In this document: piece by piece, positions 1 to 5,725 of the stretch | Position numbering within the stretch: position 1 is the stretch's first letter | Layout: each line of letters begins with the position of its first letter | Assembly (NCBI GenBank): GCA_049669185.1 | Contig: JBATKF010000473.1 | Coordinates: forward strand, 1 to 5,725 | DNA length: 5,725 bases | Direction of reading: 5' to 3' | From: Thiosocius sp049669185 | Lineage (GTDB): Bacteria; Pseudomonadota; Gammaproteobacteria; Chromatiales; Chromatiaceae | The notes under the pieces: model-generated | The model's input: only the letters and a program-made list of their open reading frames with translations | Told to the model about the DNA's origin: nothing | Database searches by the model: none | Translations under genes and position numbers: made by a program

Positions 1-1
1 G

Positions 2-1708
2 GTAGAGCCTGGTCCCTACGACATCGCCGGCACGCCGTGCGAGGGCGTGATTCGGGAGGGCAAGCTGTTCCAGATCCCGGACCGCGTGATCGAGCATTAC
101 CCGAAGAACACCTTCCTGCGCGACTACGACCTGGTGAGCTACACGGGGATGCCGTTCAGAGATTCCGCGGGGCGGATAATCGGTCATCTGGCGGTGCTCG
201 ACTCCAAGCCGATACCAAATGAAGCGCGCTACCTGGCGCTGTTCGAGATCTTCGGCAATCGCGCCGCGGCCGAGATGCGCAGGATCCATGCAGAGGAGGA
301 ACTGAGGCAGCGCGAAGAAAGACTGAGCCGCCTCATCGACGGGGCACTCGACGCCATCCTCGACTTTGACGAGCACCTGCATATCTACCTGGCCAATCCG
401 TCAGCCCGACAGATGTTCACCGGCGACAGGGCTGGCGCCCCGCCTGCCGCGATGCAGGACTGCTTTACCGACGACAGCGTTCGACTGCTGCAGCAGACCA
501 TGCAGGGTTTTGCCGCCACGCCGCATCGCAGACAGGCCTGGATCGGCAACCACCTGCGTGGCGTACGAACCGATGGCACGACCTTCGATGTGGAGGCGAC
601 CCTGTCCCAGGGATCCGATCGGGATGCTGCCGCGTTCACCCTGATACTCAGGGACCTGCATGCGCTGCACGATGCCGAGCAGCATATCCGGCAATTGCAG
701 CGCCAGGCCGATCACTTGCGCGACGAACTCGACGCGCTGCAACAGCGTGGCCGGATTGTCGGCCATAGCCCCGCGTTCAAGGCGGCATTTGCCAAGGCGG
801 CGCAGGTCGCCTCCACCGATGCCACCGTGTTGCTGCTGGGCGAGACGGGCAGCGGCAAGGAGGTGTTTGCCCGCACCATCCACGAGGCCAGCGCGCGTGC
901 CGACAGGGTCCTGGTTACCGTCAACTGTGCGGCGATACCGCGCGACCTGGTGGAGAGCGAGTTTTTCGGCCACGTCAAAGGCGCGTTCACAGGTGCGACC
1001 TCGCGCCGCGATGGACGCTTCCTGCGTGCCGACGGTGGCACGATACTGCTCGACGAGATCGGCGAACTGCCTTTGGATCTGCAGGCCAAGCTGTTGCGCG
1101 TGTTGCAGGAGGGCGAGTTCGAACCGGTCGGCGCATCGCAACCCTGCCGCGTAGATGTCCGCGTGATCGCGGCGACCAACCGCAATCTGGCCGATGCCGT
1201 GCGCCGCGGTCTGTTCCGCGAGGACTTGTATTACCGGTTGAACGTCTTCCCGATCGAGATCCCACCGCTGCGCGAACGCGGCGACGACATCCTACCGCTG
1301 GCGGAACTCTTCGCCACGCGTGCCGCCGAGCGCTTTGGTCGACCGCACAAGCGCCTGCACCCGGAGCACGCCAGGCGCCTGCGGTCATATCACTGGCCCG
1401 GCAACGTCCGCGAGCTGCAGAACATCGTCGAACACGCGGTCATCACTTCGCCGGACGAGTGGCTCTATCCCGAGGTCGTACTGCACCACCCAAAGCGCAA
1501 AGATACGCCCGGTGAGCCCCGCGCACAGATCCCGATCATGACCGCCAACGAAGTCCGCGATCTCCAACGCCTCAATATTGTCCGTGCCCTCGACGCCTGC
1601 GATGGGCGCATCTCCGGCGCGCAGGGCGCCGCTGCCATGCTCAACCTCAAACCTTCCACGCTGCGCTCGCAGATGAAAGCGCTCGGCATCGGCGGTGAGT
1701 CGGCCTGA
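2..1708 (+). CDS. Sigma-54-dependent Fis-family transcriptional activator (GAF-PAS-AAA+-HTH), 5' partial
   Basis: An enhancer-binding protein that uses ATP hydrolysis to open sigma-54 promoters. The frame is open from base 2, so the GTG at 47 lies inside a GAF domain and is probably not the true start. Residues are numbered here from the codon at base 2 (568 visible). The C-terminal part of a GAF domain covers about 1-95, with the typical YDIAGTPCEGV and GRIIGHLAVLD segments. A PAS-like domain covers about 107-218, and a coiled-coil linker about 222-249. The AAA+ domain (about 252-493) has Walker A GETGSGKE (280-287), an intact GAFTGA sigma-54 loop (327-332), Walker B ending in D351-E352, sensor I AATN (390-393), probable arginine fingers R406 and R412, and the GNVRELQ motif (467-473). 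A Fis-type helix-turn-helix fills 525-562. All catalytic motifs are intact, so it should be active. There is no receiver domain in the visible part, so input is probably a ligand or redox cue sensed by GAF/PAS. The ligand cannot be told from sequence. Confidence 0.95.
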   Translation, partial: VEPGPYDIAGTPCEGVIREGKLFQIPDRVIEHYPKNTFLRDYDLVSYTGMPFRDSAGRIIGHLAVLDSKPIPNEARYLALFEIFGNRAAAEMRRIHAEEELRQREERLSRLIDGALDAILDFDEHLHIYLANPSARQMFTGDRAGAPPAAMQDCFTDDSVRLLQQTMQGFAATPHRRQAWIGNHLRGVRTDGTTFDVEATLSQGSDRDAAAFTLILRDLHALHDAEQHIRQLQRQADHLRDELDALQQRGRIVGHSPAFKAAFAKAAQVASTDATVLLLGETGSGKEVFARTIHEASARADRVLVTVNCAAIPRDLVESEFFGHVKGAFTGATSRRDGRFLRADGGTILLDEIGELPLDLQAKLLRVLQEGEFEPVGASQPCRVDVRVIAATNRNLADAVRRGLFREDLYYRLNVFPIEIPPLRERGDDILPLAELFATRAAERFGRPHKRLHPEHARRLRSYHWPGNVRELQNIVEHAVITSPDEWLYPEVVLHHPKRKDTPGEPRAQIPIMTANEVRDLQRLNIVRALDACDGRISGAQGAAAMLNLKPSTLRSQMKALGIGGESA

Positions 1709-1744
1709 GTCGCGGCCGATCACGACGCGACATGCCGCAAATCA

Positions 1745-1781
1745 AATCGCGAGATCTCGCGATTGACGAGATTTCGCGATC
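1745..1781. promoter_or_regulatory. Perfect 20-bp palindrome plus overlapping degenerate second copy; candidate enhancer site
   Basis: AATCGCGAGATCTCGCGATT at 1745-1764 is its own reverse complement. A second copy at 1762-1781 matches it at 15 of 20 positions, and its right 15 bases (1767-1781) match 1750-1764 at 13 positions. The hexamer TCGCGA occurs three times (1747, 1758, 1774). Dyad symmetry fits a dimeric helix-turn-helix protein. The site sits just after the activator gene and about 100-120 bp before the predicted sigma-54 start site, so it may be that protein's upstream activating sequence. As RNA it could also fold into an 8-bp stem with a GATC loop, but no T-tract follows, so it is not a canonical intrinsic terminator. 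The symmetry is seen directly; the binding role is inferred. Confidence 0.5.
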
Positions 1782-1829
1782 AAGACACCACACCTAAAGC
1801 TGAATAATGGATTGATTTTTAAGCTGTTG

Positions 1830-1842
1830 TTGCACACTGCAA
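1830..1842. promoter_or_regulatory. Short dyad TTGCA-CAC-TGCAA
   Basis: A 13-base element with perfect 5-bp inverted arms around a 3-base centre, five bases upstream of the sigma-54-like -24 element. It could be a second protein-binding site near the promoter, but an element this short may arise by chance. Confidence 0.25.
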
Positions 1843-1846
1843 GTCC

Positions 1847-1862
1847 TGGCCCGAATTTCGCT
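1847..1862 (+). promoter_or_regulatory. Candidate sigma-54 (-24/-12) promoter for the GFA gene
   Basis: TGGCCCGAATTTCGCT has the essential GG and GC dinucleotides at the required 10-base separation (GG 1848-1849, GC 1860-1861). It also keeps the T before GG, the C after it, the C of the CAC triplet and the T after GC. It departs from the consensus TGGCAC-N5-TTGC by C for A in the -24 box and C for T in the -12 box. Transcription would start near 1873, leaving a leader of about 58 bases before the ATG at 1931. The adjacent sigma-54 activator gene and upstream palindrome make this more credible, but the match alone is moderate. Confidence 0.4.
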
Positions 1863-1930
1863 TTTCGTACTGCATACGTCATTAGCTGCGCACAACTGCT
1901 TCGTTTTTGCGCTTCGCAGAGGGTACGTGA

Positions 1931-2347
1931 ATGAGGACTATCAGTGGGGGCTGTCTGTGTGGCGCAATCCGCTATCGGGCCGAGACGGAGCCGGTGATGG
2001 TGGCCGTATGTCACTGCACGACCTGCCAAAAGAACAGCGGCTCGGCGTTCTCGACCAACATCGCACTGCCGGTGGAGGCGGTGGAGTTCACGGGCGATAC
2101 GCCGGCCAGCTACGAGGAGCGGGCAAGCGCCGACAGCCCACCTTTCTACCGCGCGTTCTGTTCGCGTTGCGGCTCGCCCGTCAGCGGGCGCGGCGATGCC
2201 TACCCGGGGATTATTTTCGTCAAGGCGGGGACCCTGGACGACCCGTCCTGGGTCAGCCCGAGCGTGCACATCTGGTGCACGGAAAAGCAGCCCTGGGTGA
2301 CGCTCGATCACTCGACGCCACAGTTGCCGGCAGGACCCGGTTCCTGA
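1931..2347 (+). CDS. GFA family (DUF636/CENP-V-like) zinc-binding protein
   Basis: A 138-residue, full-length member of the glutathione-dependent formaldehyde-activating (GFA) fold family. The family prototype is reported to help form S-hydroxymethylglutathione; most members have no tested substrate, so formaldehyde or another small electrophile is only a possibility here. All seven zinc-ligand cysteines are present. C8 and C10 (GGCLCGAIRY) with C77 and C80 (FCSRCGSPV) should form the structural site. C27, C29 and C32 (CHCTTCQ) should form the site proposed to be catalytic. The protein should be cytoplasmic: no signal peptide or membrane segment is seen. The ATG at 1931 is supported by GAGGG seven bases upstream and by the conserved N-terminal motif starting at residue 6. 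It follows the activator gene by 222 bases and may be controlled through the sigma-54-like promoter in that gap. The next gene starts 95 bases downstream on the same strand, so co-transcription is possible but unproven. Confidence 0.93.
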   Translation: MRTISGGCLCGAIRYRAETEPVMVAVCHCTTCQKNSGSAFSTNIALPVEAVEFTGDTPASYEERASADSPPFYRAFCSRCGSPVSGRGDAYPGIIFVKAGTLDDPSWVSPSVHIWCTEKQPWVTLDHSTPQLPAGPGS

Positions 2348-2404
2348 CCTGAGCAAATGGTGCAAACAGTGTCTGGCGCACGAACCTCGGCCGAGCCGGG
2401 GCAG

Positions 2405-2433
2405 CGGCAAAAATAAAAATGAAACTGCCGGAG
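2405..2433 (+). promoter_or_regulatory. Translation-initiation region of the repeat protein with small leader hairpin
   Basis: GGAG (2430-2433) lies nine bases before ATG 2443. CGGCA (2405-2409) and TGCCG (2426-2430) are complementary and enclose a very A-rich 16-base loop. The right arm touches the first base of the Shine-Dalgarno sequence. The stem is only 5 bp, so any effect on translation is speculative. No convincing promoter could be placed in the 95-base gap (2348-2442). Confidence 0.3.
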
Positions 2434-2442
2434 TAACGGAAA

Positions 2443-5118
2443 ATGACAAAACCAGGCAAACATCGTAGTCCGCGTGCCGCATACCGCGGTCGCCGCACGG
2501 CATGCTTCGTCGTCTGCCTTTTACCGACGCTTGCGTTTGCGCTGCCGGTAGAAGTGGATCAGAGGAGCTATGGCGCGTACCTGGATCTACGTGCCCGCGC
2601 AGGATTCGACCCAACTTCGACCGGCGAAAGGGTCAGCTATGGTACTGGGGAATCCGACACCGACTTTTTCCGAACGCTCTCATTTTTCCGCGCCGACGCC
2701 GTGCAGAATATCGACACGGTCGGTGCCAGCACCCCTACCGCAGAGGCAAGTGGCTCGGTGCTGCACACGGCAACCCTGTCGCAGGACGCAGGGCTGGGCA
2801 ACCTGCTGCGCATCGAGGACCTGTTCCAGGCCGATGGCACGGTGAACTACAACTCAACGTCCTCCGGCGGTTATGCCAGAGCGCGTTCGGAGGGCACCCT
2901 GTATGTGAGCTTTTCGGTGTACGAGCCGGTCCGCTATGCCCTGGACCTGAGCATGCAAGACGATTCAGGTTCTGCAGGCGACCTCGGCTATTTTCAGCTC
3001 ACGGGACCATCGCTGGCATACAGCGCAGGCACCGGATCCGGGCCTGTCGAAGCGCATCTCACGGGTGTCCTCGATCCCGGGTTTTACGTGCTGAACACGA
3101 CGGCGATCATCTCTAACGAAGAAACCCGATTCCTGTCCCGGACCAACGGCCCGCTCAGTATGTCGTACCTGCTGCAACTCTCCCCCGCCGTACTCGAGCA
3201 GACCTGGAACAACAGCGCCGGGGGTGGCTACGCAACCGCCGGCAACTGGGATAACAACACGCCACCCACAGCCTTCAGCATGGCCAGGTTTGATCTGCCC
3301 GACAGCTATGCCGTGACCTTCGACACCGATGCGGAGCTGGCCGGCCTGCAGGTGCGCGATGGCCAGGTTGGGTTCGCTCTGCAGGATCACCGACTCGCGG
3401 TGAACGGCATAGGCAGCCTGCTGCTCGAGTCCACCAGCGGTGCGCCGGCCGAGCTGCGCATCGATGGCGGCACCCTGGCACTGGATGGCAACGAGATCGG
3501 ACGCAGCGGTCAGGGCCGACTGGTGTTCGAGAACGGTGCAACCCTCGACGGCAGTCCGTCGCTGACACTGGGCACCCTGGCGGGCGCATCGGGTGCGCTG
3601 ATTGCGACGGGCTCGGCCGGTGGAGGCACGCCGACCAGCGTCGGCCTGCTCCGCCTGAGCGTCGGTAACGCGGGGAACGGCGTTGTGCAGGTATTGGATG
3701 GCGCGGAGCTGGTCGCCGGTCATATGACCGTTGCCTTCGAGCCGGGCGGCAGCGGACATTTCGATGTCGTGGGCCCAGGGTCGGAACTGACGGTGCAGCC
3801 GGGCATCGGCGGCGGAACCGGCGACGGCACGCTGCTGATCGGCGTCCGCGGCAACGCCTCGTTCAATGTCAGCAATGGCGCCAGGGTCGACACCTTTCGC
3901 ACCGAAATGGGGGTTCACGCAACCGCCGTCACCAGTGGCCTGATCAGCGGCGCGGGCACGCTGTGGCGAACCGACACGGCGTTCGTCGTGGGTGGCGACC
4001 TGGCGACGCTGACCGTCGAGGATGGCGCGAAGCTGCAGGTGCAGCGGTTCGAGCTGGGGAATACGTCGACCTACGCGCTGGATCCCCTGTCCGTGGTCGA
4101 GTTCAACGGCGCGGGAACGCAACTGAATGCCAGCGGCTCGATCCTGACCGGCGGCCATGCTCGGCTGTTCATCGCCGACGGCGCCCAGATGACGTCCGAC
4201 GTCCTCTGGGTACAACAGGGTTCCACGATCGAGCTTTCCGGTCCAGGCACGCGTGGCAGCGTCGATGGAACGGGAGATTCGCTCATCGTCTTCGGTGGTT
4301 CCTCGCTGCAGATCGCCGGCGGCGCACAGCTGCAGTCGCGCTCGGCCCGGCACTACATCGGCATCAACGAGGTCGGTACCGGTTATGTCACGGTCAGCGG
4401 ACCGGGGTCGACCTGGGACATGGGGCTGACCGACCTGTTCCTCGGCTTCAACCGCGTCGGTGCCGACGTCGGGCGCGGCAACCTGCGGCTGGAAAACGGC
4501 GCGACCGTGATTGCGCATGACATCTTCGTCGGCGGCTTGAGCAGCATCGAGGGTGGCTACAGCACGCTGGCGGCAAACGTGCACCTGCTGGGGGGGACGC
4601 TGTCGCCGGGGCTATCGCCCGGCCCGTTGTTCATCGACGGGGATTACTCCCAAGACGCCCTGTCGCAATTGATCATCGAGATCGCCGGTCTTGCGCCGGG
4701 CACCGAGTACGACTTCCTCGATATCACCGGTAACGCGAGCCTGGCCGGCGAGATCATCCTGCGCTTTCTCGACGGCTTTGCCCCGCAGGTGGGTGACAGC
4801 TTTGATTTTTTGCGGGTTGCCGGCGTGCTGGACATCGGCGACGCGCTGTTGCGCATCGAGAACCTGGCCGATGGGTTCGACTACAACGTCATGACGGCCA
4901 ACGGACGGCTCTCCCTGGTCGCGCTGAACGATGGGAGATTCCTGGCTGATGACACCAGTGGGGTGGCGTCGCCCGGGTCGTTCGCCTTGCTCGCACTCGG
5001 ACTGCTGGTCTTGCCGGTGCGACGCGGCAAGCAACACCTGTCAGGCGATTCCACGATCGCCGGCGGTGCGCGTAACGGGTTTGGGTGTATTGCACGACAG
5101 CCAGGGTTGGCGGTGTGA
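2443..5118 (+). CDS. Secreted beta-helical repeat protein of the PEP-CTERM/T5SS-associated repeat type, with atypical C-terminal sorting signal
   Basis: An 891-residue exported protein. A signal peptide is clear: basic residues 1-18, hydrophobic core 20-33, cleavage predicted after AFA (A33|L34). Residues about 34-250 form an N-terminal region of unrecognised family. From W255 a WNN...GNWDNN motif opens a long Gly/Asn/Asp-rich region of short beta-strand repeats, as in PEP-CTERM proteins and type V autotransporter passengers. The G-P/A-G-S/T turn recurs at residues 444, 503, 556, 600 and 653. Residues about 716-795 hold the LSPGLSPGPL and GDSFDFL block that usually closes such domains. The end resembles a PEP-CTERM signal (838-863): VASPGS, a 13-residue hydrophobic helix (847-859), then RRGK, followed by an unusual 28-residue tail. 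No outer-membrane beta-barrel is present, so it is not a classical autotransporter. Start ATG 2443 has GGAG nine bases upstream. The likely role is as a cell-surface or matrix protein processed by an exosortase; this function is inferred. Confidence 0.87.
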   Translation: MTKPGKHRSPRAAYRGRRTACFVVCLLPTLAFALPVEVDQRSYGAYLDLRARAGFDPTSTGERVSYGTGESDTDFFRTLSFFRADAVQNIDTVGASTPTAEASGSVLHTATLSQDAGLGNLLRIEDLFQADGTVNYNSTSSGGYARARSEGTLYVSFSVYEPVRYALDLSMQDDSGSAGDLGYFQLTGPSLAYSAGTGSGPVEAHLTGVLDPGFYVLNTTAIISNEETRFLSRTNGPLSMSYLLQLSPAVLEQTWNNSAGGGYATAGNWDNNTPPTAFSMARFDLPDSYAVTFDTDAELAGLQVRDGQVGFALQDHRLAVNGIGSLLLESTSGAPAELRIDGGTLALDGNEIGRSGQGRLVFENGATLDGSPSLTLGTLAGASGALIATGSAGGGTPTSVGLLRLSVGNAGNGVVQVLDGAELVAGHMTVAFEPGGSGHFDVVGPGSELTVQPGIGGGTGDGTLLIGVRGNASFNVSNGARVDTFRTEMGVHATAVTSGLISGAGTLWRTDTAFVVGGDLATLTVEDGAKLQVQRFELGNTSTYALDPLSVVEFNGAGTQLNASGSILTGGHARLFIADGAQMTSDVLWVQQGSTIELSGPGTRGSVDGTGDSLIVFGGSSLQIAGGAQLQSRSARHYIGINEVGTGYVTVSGPGSTWDMGLTDLFLGFNRVGADVGRGNLRLENGATVIAHDIFVGGLSSIEGGYSTLAANVHLLGGTLSPGLSPGPLFIDGDYSQDALSQLIIEIAGLAPGTEYDFLDITGNASLAGEIILRFLDGFAPQVGDSFDFLRVAGVLDIGDALLRIENLADGFDYNVMTANGRLSLVALNDGRFLADDTSGVASPGSFALLALGLLVLPVRRGKQHLSGDSTIAGGARNGFGCIARQPGLAV
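3661..4536 (+). repeat. Degenerate protein-level beta-helix repeats within the surface protein
   Basis: Residues 407-698 of the exported protein repeat a pattern of the type VGN-x-G-x-G-x(3)-V-x-DGA-x-L, ending in a G-P/A-G-S/T-x-W/L turn. The turns start at residues 444, 503, 556, 600 and 653, giving spacings of 59, 53, 44 and 53 residues. Recurring pieces include NGA or DGA, LLIG or LFLG, and SGPGSTW. These resemble the repeat shared by PEP-CTERM and type V secretion proteins (TIGR04393-like, from memory of the family). The DNA copies have diverged, so these are not recent tandem duplications. Confidence 0.7.
4954..5031 (+). other. PEP-CTERM-like sorting signal with altered PEP box
   Basis: The canonical signal is a V-P-E-P-G-S box, a hydrophobic helix and a short basic end. 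Here residues 841-846 read VASPGS, so the first proline and the glutamate are replaced while P-G-S is kept. The helix FALLALGLLVLPV (847-859) and RRGK (860-863) follow as expected. The next codon is CAA (5032-5034), one transition from the stop TAA, and the frame then continues 28 codons. Exosortase recognition may be weakened or lost. Confidence 0.65.
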
Positions 5119-5254
5119 GTTTGTTTACGCTCGTTGCGCTCTGCCTGCCGGGCGCTGCGGGCAACACGCGGTCTGAAAGTCAGTTACCTGTCAGCCCGGA
5201 GATTGCTGAGCGACCCTGACAGGTTCGCGAAACGCTTTGCCGAGGGAAATCAAA
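5119..5254. other. Intergenic spacer between the two exported-protein genes
   Basis: A 136-base gap with no gene. Its left half is GC-rich and contains weak, overlapping complementary segments (for example GTTGC 5133-5137 and GCAAC 5161-5165) but no T-tract, so no terminator is called. Its right half holds the 9-bp inverted repeat at 5186-5224, an 8-bp palindrome TTCGCGAA (5224-5231), and the ribosome binding site GAGGG (5242-5246). No convincing promoter was found. Confidence 0.5.
5186..5224. repeat. Inverted repeat ACCTGTCAG ... CTGACAGGT upstream of the last gene
   Basis: The arms at 5186-5194 and 5216-5224 are perfect 9-bp complements separated by 21 bases. The RNA could form a stem-loop in the leader of the downstream gene. 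A competing shorter pairing, TCAGC (5191-5195) with GCTGA (5205-5209), is also possible. A third, direct copy of ACCTGTCAG lies at 5036-5044 inside the unusual 3' tail of the preceding gene. No T-tract follows the stem, so an operator or leader structure is as likely as a terminator. Confidence 0.45.
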
Positions 5255-5725
5255 ATGAAAACAGGTGGAATCCGCTACACAATCACAGGTATCGCGCTGC
5301 TGCTCGTCGCCGGCTCCGCGGCTGCGCTCCCGGTGTTCACCGCCGGCTGGGGGCTCAATACCACCAATGCGCCACTCGACGCTGCCTTGAGCGAGAACAC
5401 GCCGGTCTCCGGTGGAAACAGCCGCACAACCCCGTGGCCTTTCAACCCGGCGCTCGAGTTTTACACCGTCACCGCCTCGGCCGACGCCAACCGCGGCGTG
5501 GTGGGGGTGCTTGCGCGCATCTCGGTGGCGCGCAACACCAGCCTCCAGACCTCGCGAGTGGCGGCAGTCGCTGGGATGCAAGGCACCGTGAATCTCTGCG
5601 CGCCAGGGGGTGCGCCCGGCGTCTGCACGCCCCCACCGCTTGGCGTCCCGGTGCCCATCCCTTACCCAAACGTCCGTCTGACGACGACCCACACGCAGAC
5701 GGGCGGCAACTCGCTCGCAACGCTG
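5255..5725 (+). CDS. Exported protein of unknown function, 3' partial
   Basis: An open frame of 157 codons from ATG 5255 runs without a stop to the window end. GAGGG (5242-5246) lies eight bases upstream of the start. The N-terminus is a clear signal peptide: K2 and R7, a hydrophobic stretch from about I10 to A24, and cleavage predicted after AAA (A24|L25), giving a mature protein that begins LPVFTAGW. The preceding gene's product is also predicted to begin Leu-Pro-Val after cleavage. The mature part is rich in Asn, Thr, Ala and Pro. It has two cysteines (C115, C124) that could form a small disulfide loop, followed by a proline-rich stretch (about 126-138). I recognise no family. By context it may be another PEP-CTERM or surface-associated protein, but its C-terminus lies beyond the window, so this is a guess. 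Confidence 0.78.
   Translation, partial: MKTGGIRYTITGIALLLVAGSAAALPVFTAGWGLNTTNAPLDAALSENTPVSGGNSRTTPWPFNPALEFYTVTASADANRGVVGVLARISVARNTSLQTSRVAAVAGMQGTVNLCAPGGAPGVCTPPPLGVPVPIPYPNVRLTTTHTQTGGNSLATL

Larger units (their letters stand above)
1709..1930. other. Intergenic regulatory region between the activator and the GFA gene
   Basis: This 222-base spacer contains no credible gene. From about 1780 to 1930 it is visibly richer in A and T than the flanking coding DNA. In order it holds a palindromic repeat (1745-1781), a short dyad (1830-1842), a sigma-54-like promoter (1847-1862) and the GFA ribosome binding site (GAGGG, 1919-1923). A 21-codon frame from ATG 1732 exists but has no ribosome binding site and simply reads through the palindrome, so it is not called. 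Confidence 0.6.

Noticed and set aside
401..1141. Minus-strand open frame of 246 codons opposite the activator
   Set aside because: The + strand encodes Walker A, GAFTGA and other motifs here, so this is a compositional shadow.
2386..2395. CTCGGCCGAG palindrome after the GFA gene as a terminator
   Set aside because: Only 10 bp with no loop and no T-tract follows; short palindromes of this kind are expected in GC-rich DNA.
2419..2436. Five-codon upstream reading frame (MKLPE, stop TAA) before the repeat-protein gene
   Set aside because: There is no clear ribosome binding site, and its stop lies within the spacer after the real Shine-Dalgarno sequence; probably chance.
2503..2517. Cysteine C25 in the signal peptide of the repeat protein as a lipoprotein acylation site
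   Set aside because: The residues before it (FVV) do not fit a lipobox, while a standard AFA cleavage site lies a few residues downstream.
1742..2614. Minus-strand open frame of 290 codons across the GFA gene and both flanking gaps
   Set aside because: It runs through the palindrome, the promoter-like element and the whole GFA gene, whose seven zinc-ligand cysteines prove the + strand frame. Its translation has no recognisable domain.
2965..4584. Long minus-strand open frame of 539 codons opposite the repeat-protein gene
   Set aside because: It lies wholly inside a gene with a signal peptide, recognisable repeats and a good ribosome binding site. Its translation is low-complexity, Arg/Gln/Ala/Gly-rich and matches no family. 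Such antisense frames are common in GC-rich coding DNA.
5222..5235. GG-N10-GC pair as a sigma-54 promoter for the last gene
   Set aside because: Apart from GG, GC and little else the consensus is not met, and the start site would fall near 5247, just past the ribosome binding site.
5180..5692. Minus-strand open frame of 170 codons opposite the last gene
   Set aside because: The + frame has a ribosome binding site and a textbook signal peptide and stays open to the window edge. The minus frame is Arg/Gly-rich without any recognisable feature.

Overview
The window is GC-rich, Gram-negative-type DNA with all supported genes on the + strand. The combination of a sigma-54 activator, a GFA-family enzyme and a secreted protein with PEP-CTERM/type V-associated repeats suggests a pseudomonadotal (beta- or gammaproteobacterial) genome that encodes an exosortase system. 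No marker in the window fixes the genus, so this assignment is an inference.

Layout. (1) Bases 2-1708 hold the 3' part of a sigma-54-dependent activator (GAF-PAS-coiled coil-AAA+-Fis HTH), cut by the window's left edge. (2) Bases 1709-1930 are a regulatory-looking spacer, locally AT-rich. It has a perfect 20-bp palindrome with a degenerate second copy (1745-1781), a short dyad (1830-1842) and a plausible sigma-54 -24/-12 element (1847-1862). (3) Bases 1931-2347 encode a compact GFA (DUF636) zinc protein with all seven family cysteines. (4) Bases 2443-5118 encode an 891-residue secreted beta-helical repeat protein. Its C-terminus looks like a PEP-CTERM sorting signal, but the PEP box is changed and 28 residues follow the basic cluster. 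(5) Bases 5119-5254 are a spacer with a 9-bp inverted repeat. (6) Bases 5255-5725 are the start of another exported protein that runs off the right edge.

How the parts may work together. The activator gene, palindromic repeat, sigma-54-like promoter and GFA gene are arranged as a local circuit would be: the palindrome lies about 100-120 bp upstream of the predicted start site, where enhancer sites for such activators usually sit. The two exported proteins both have predicted signal-peptidase cleavage just before Leu-Pro-Val, and they may belong to the same surface or matrix inventory. The most interesting points are the putative activator-palindrome-promoter circuit and the apparent read-through or degradation of the PEP-CTERM signal. 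No mobile element, CRISPR array, tRNA or rRNA was seen.
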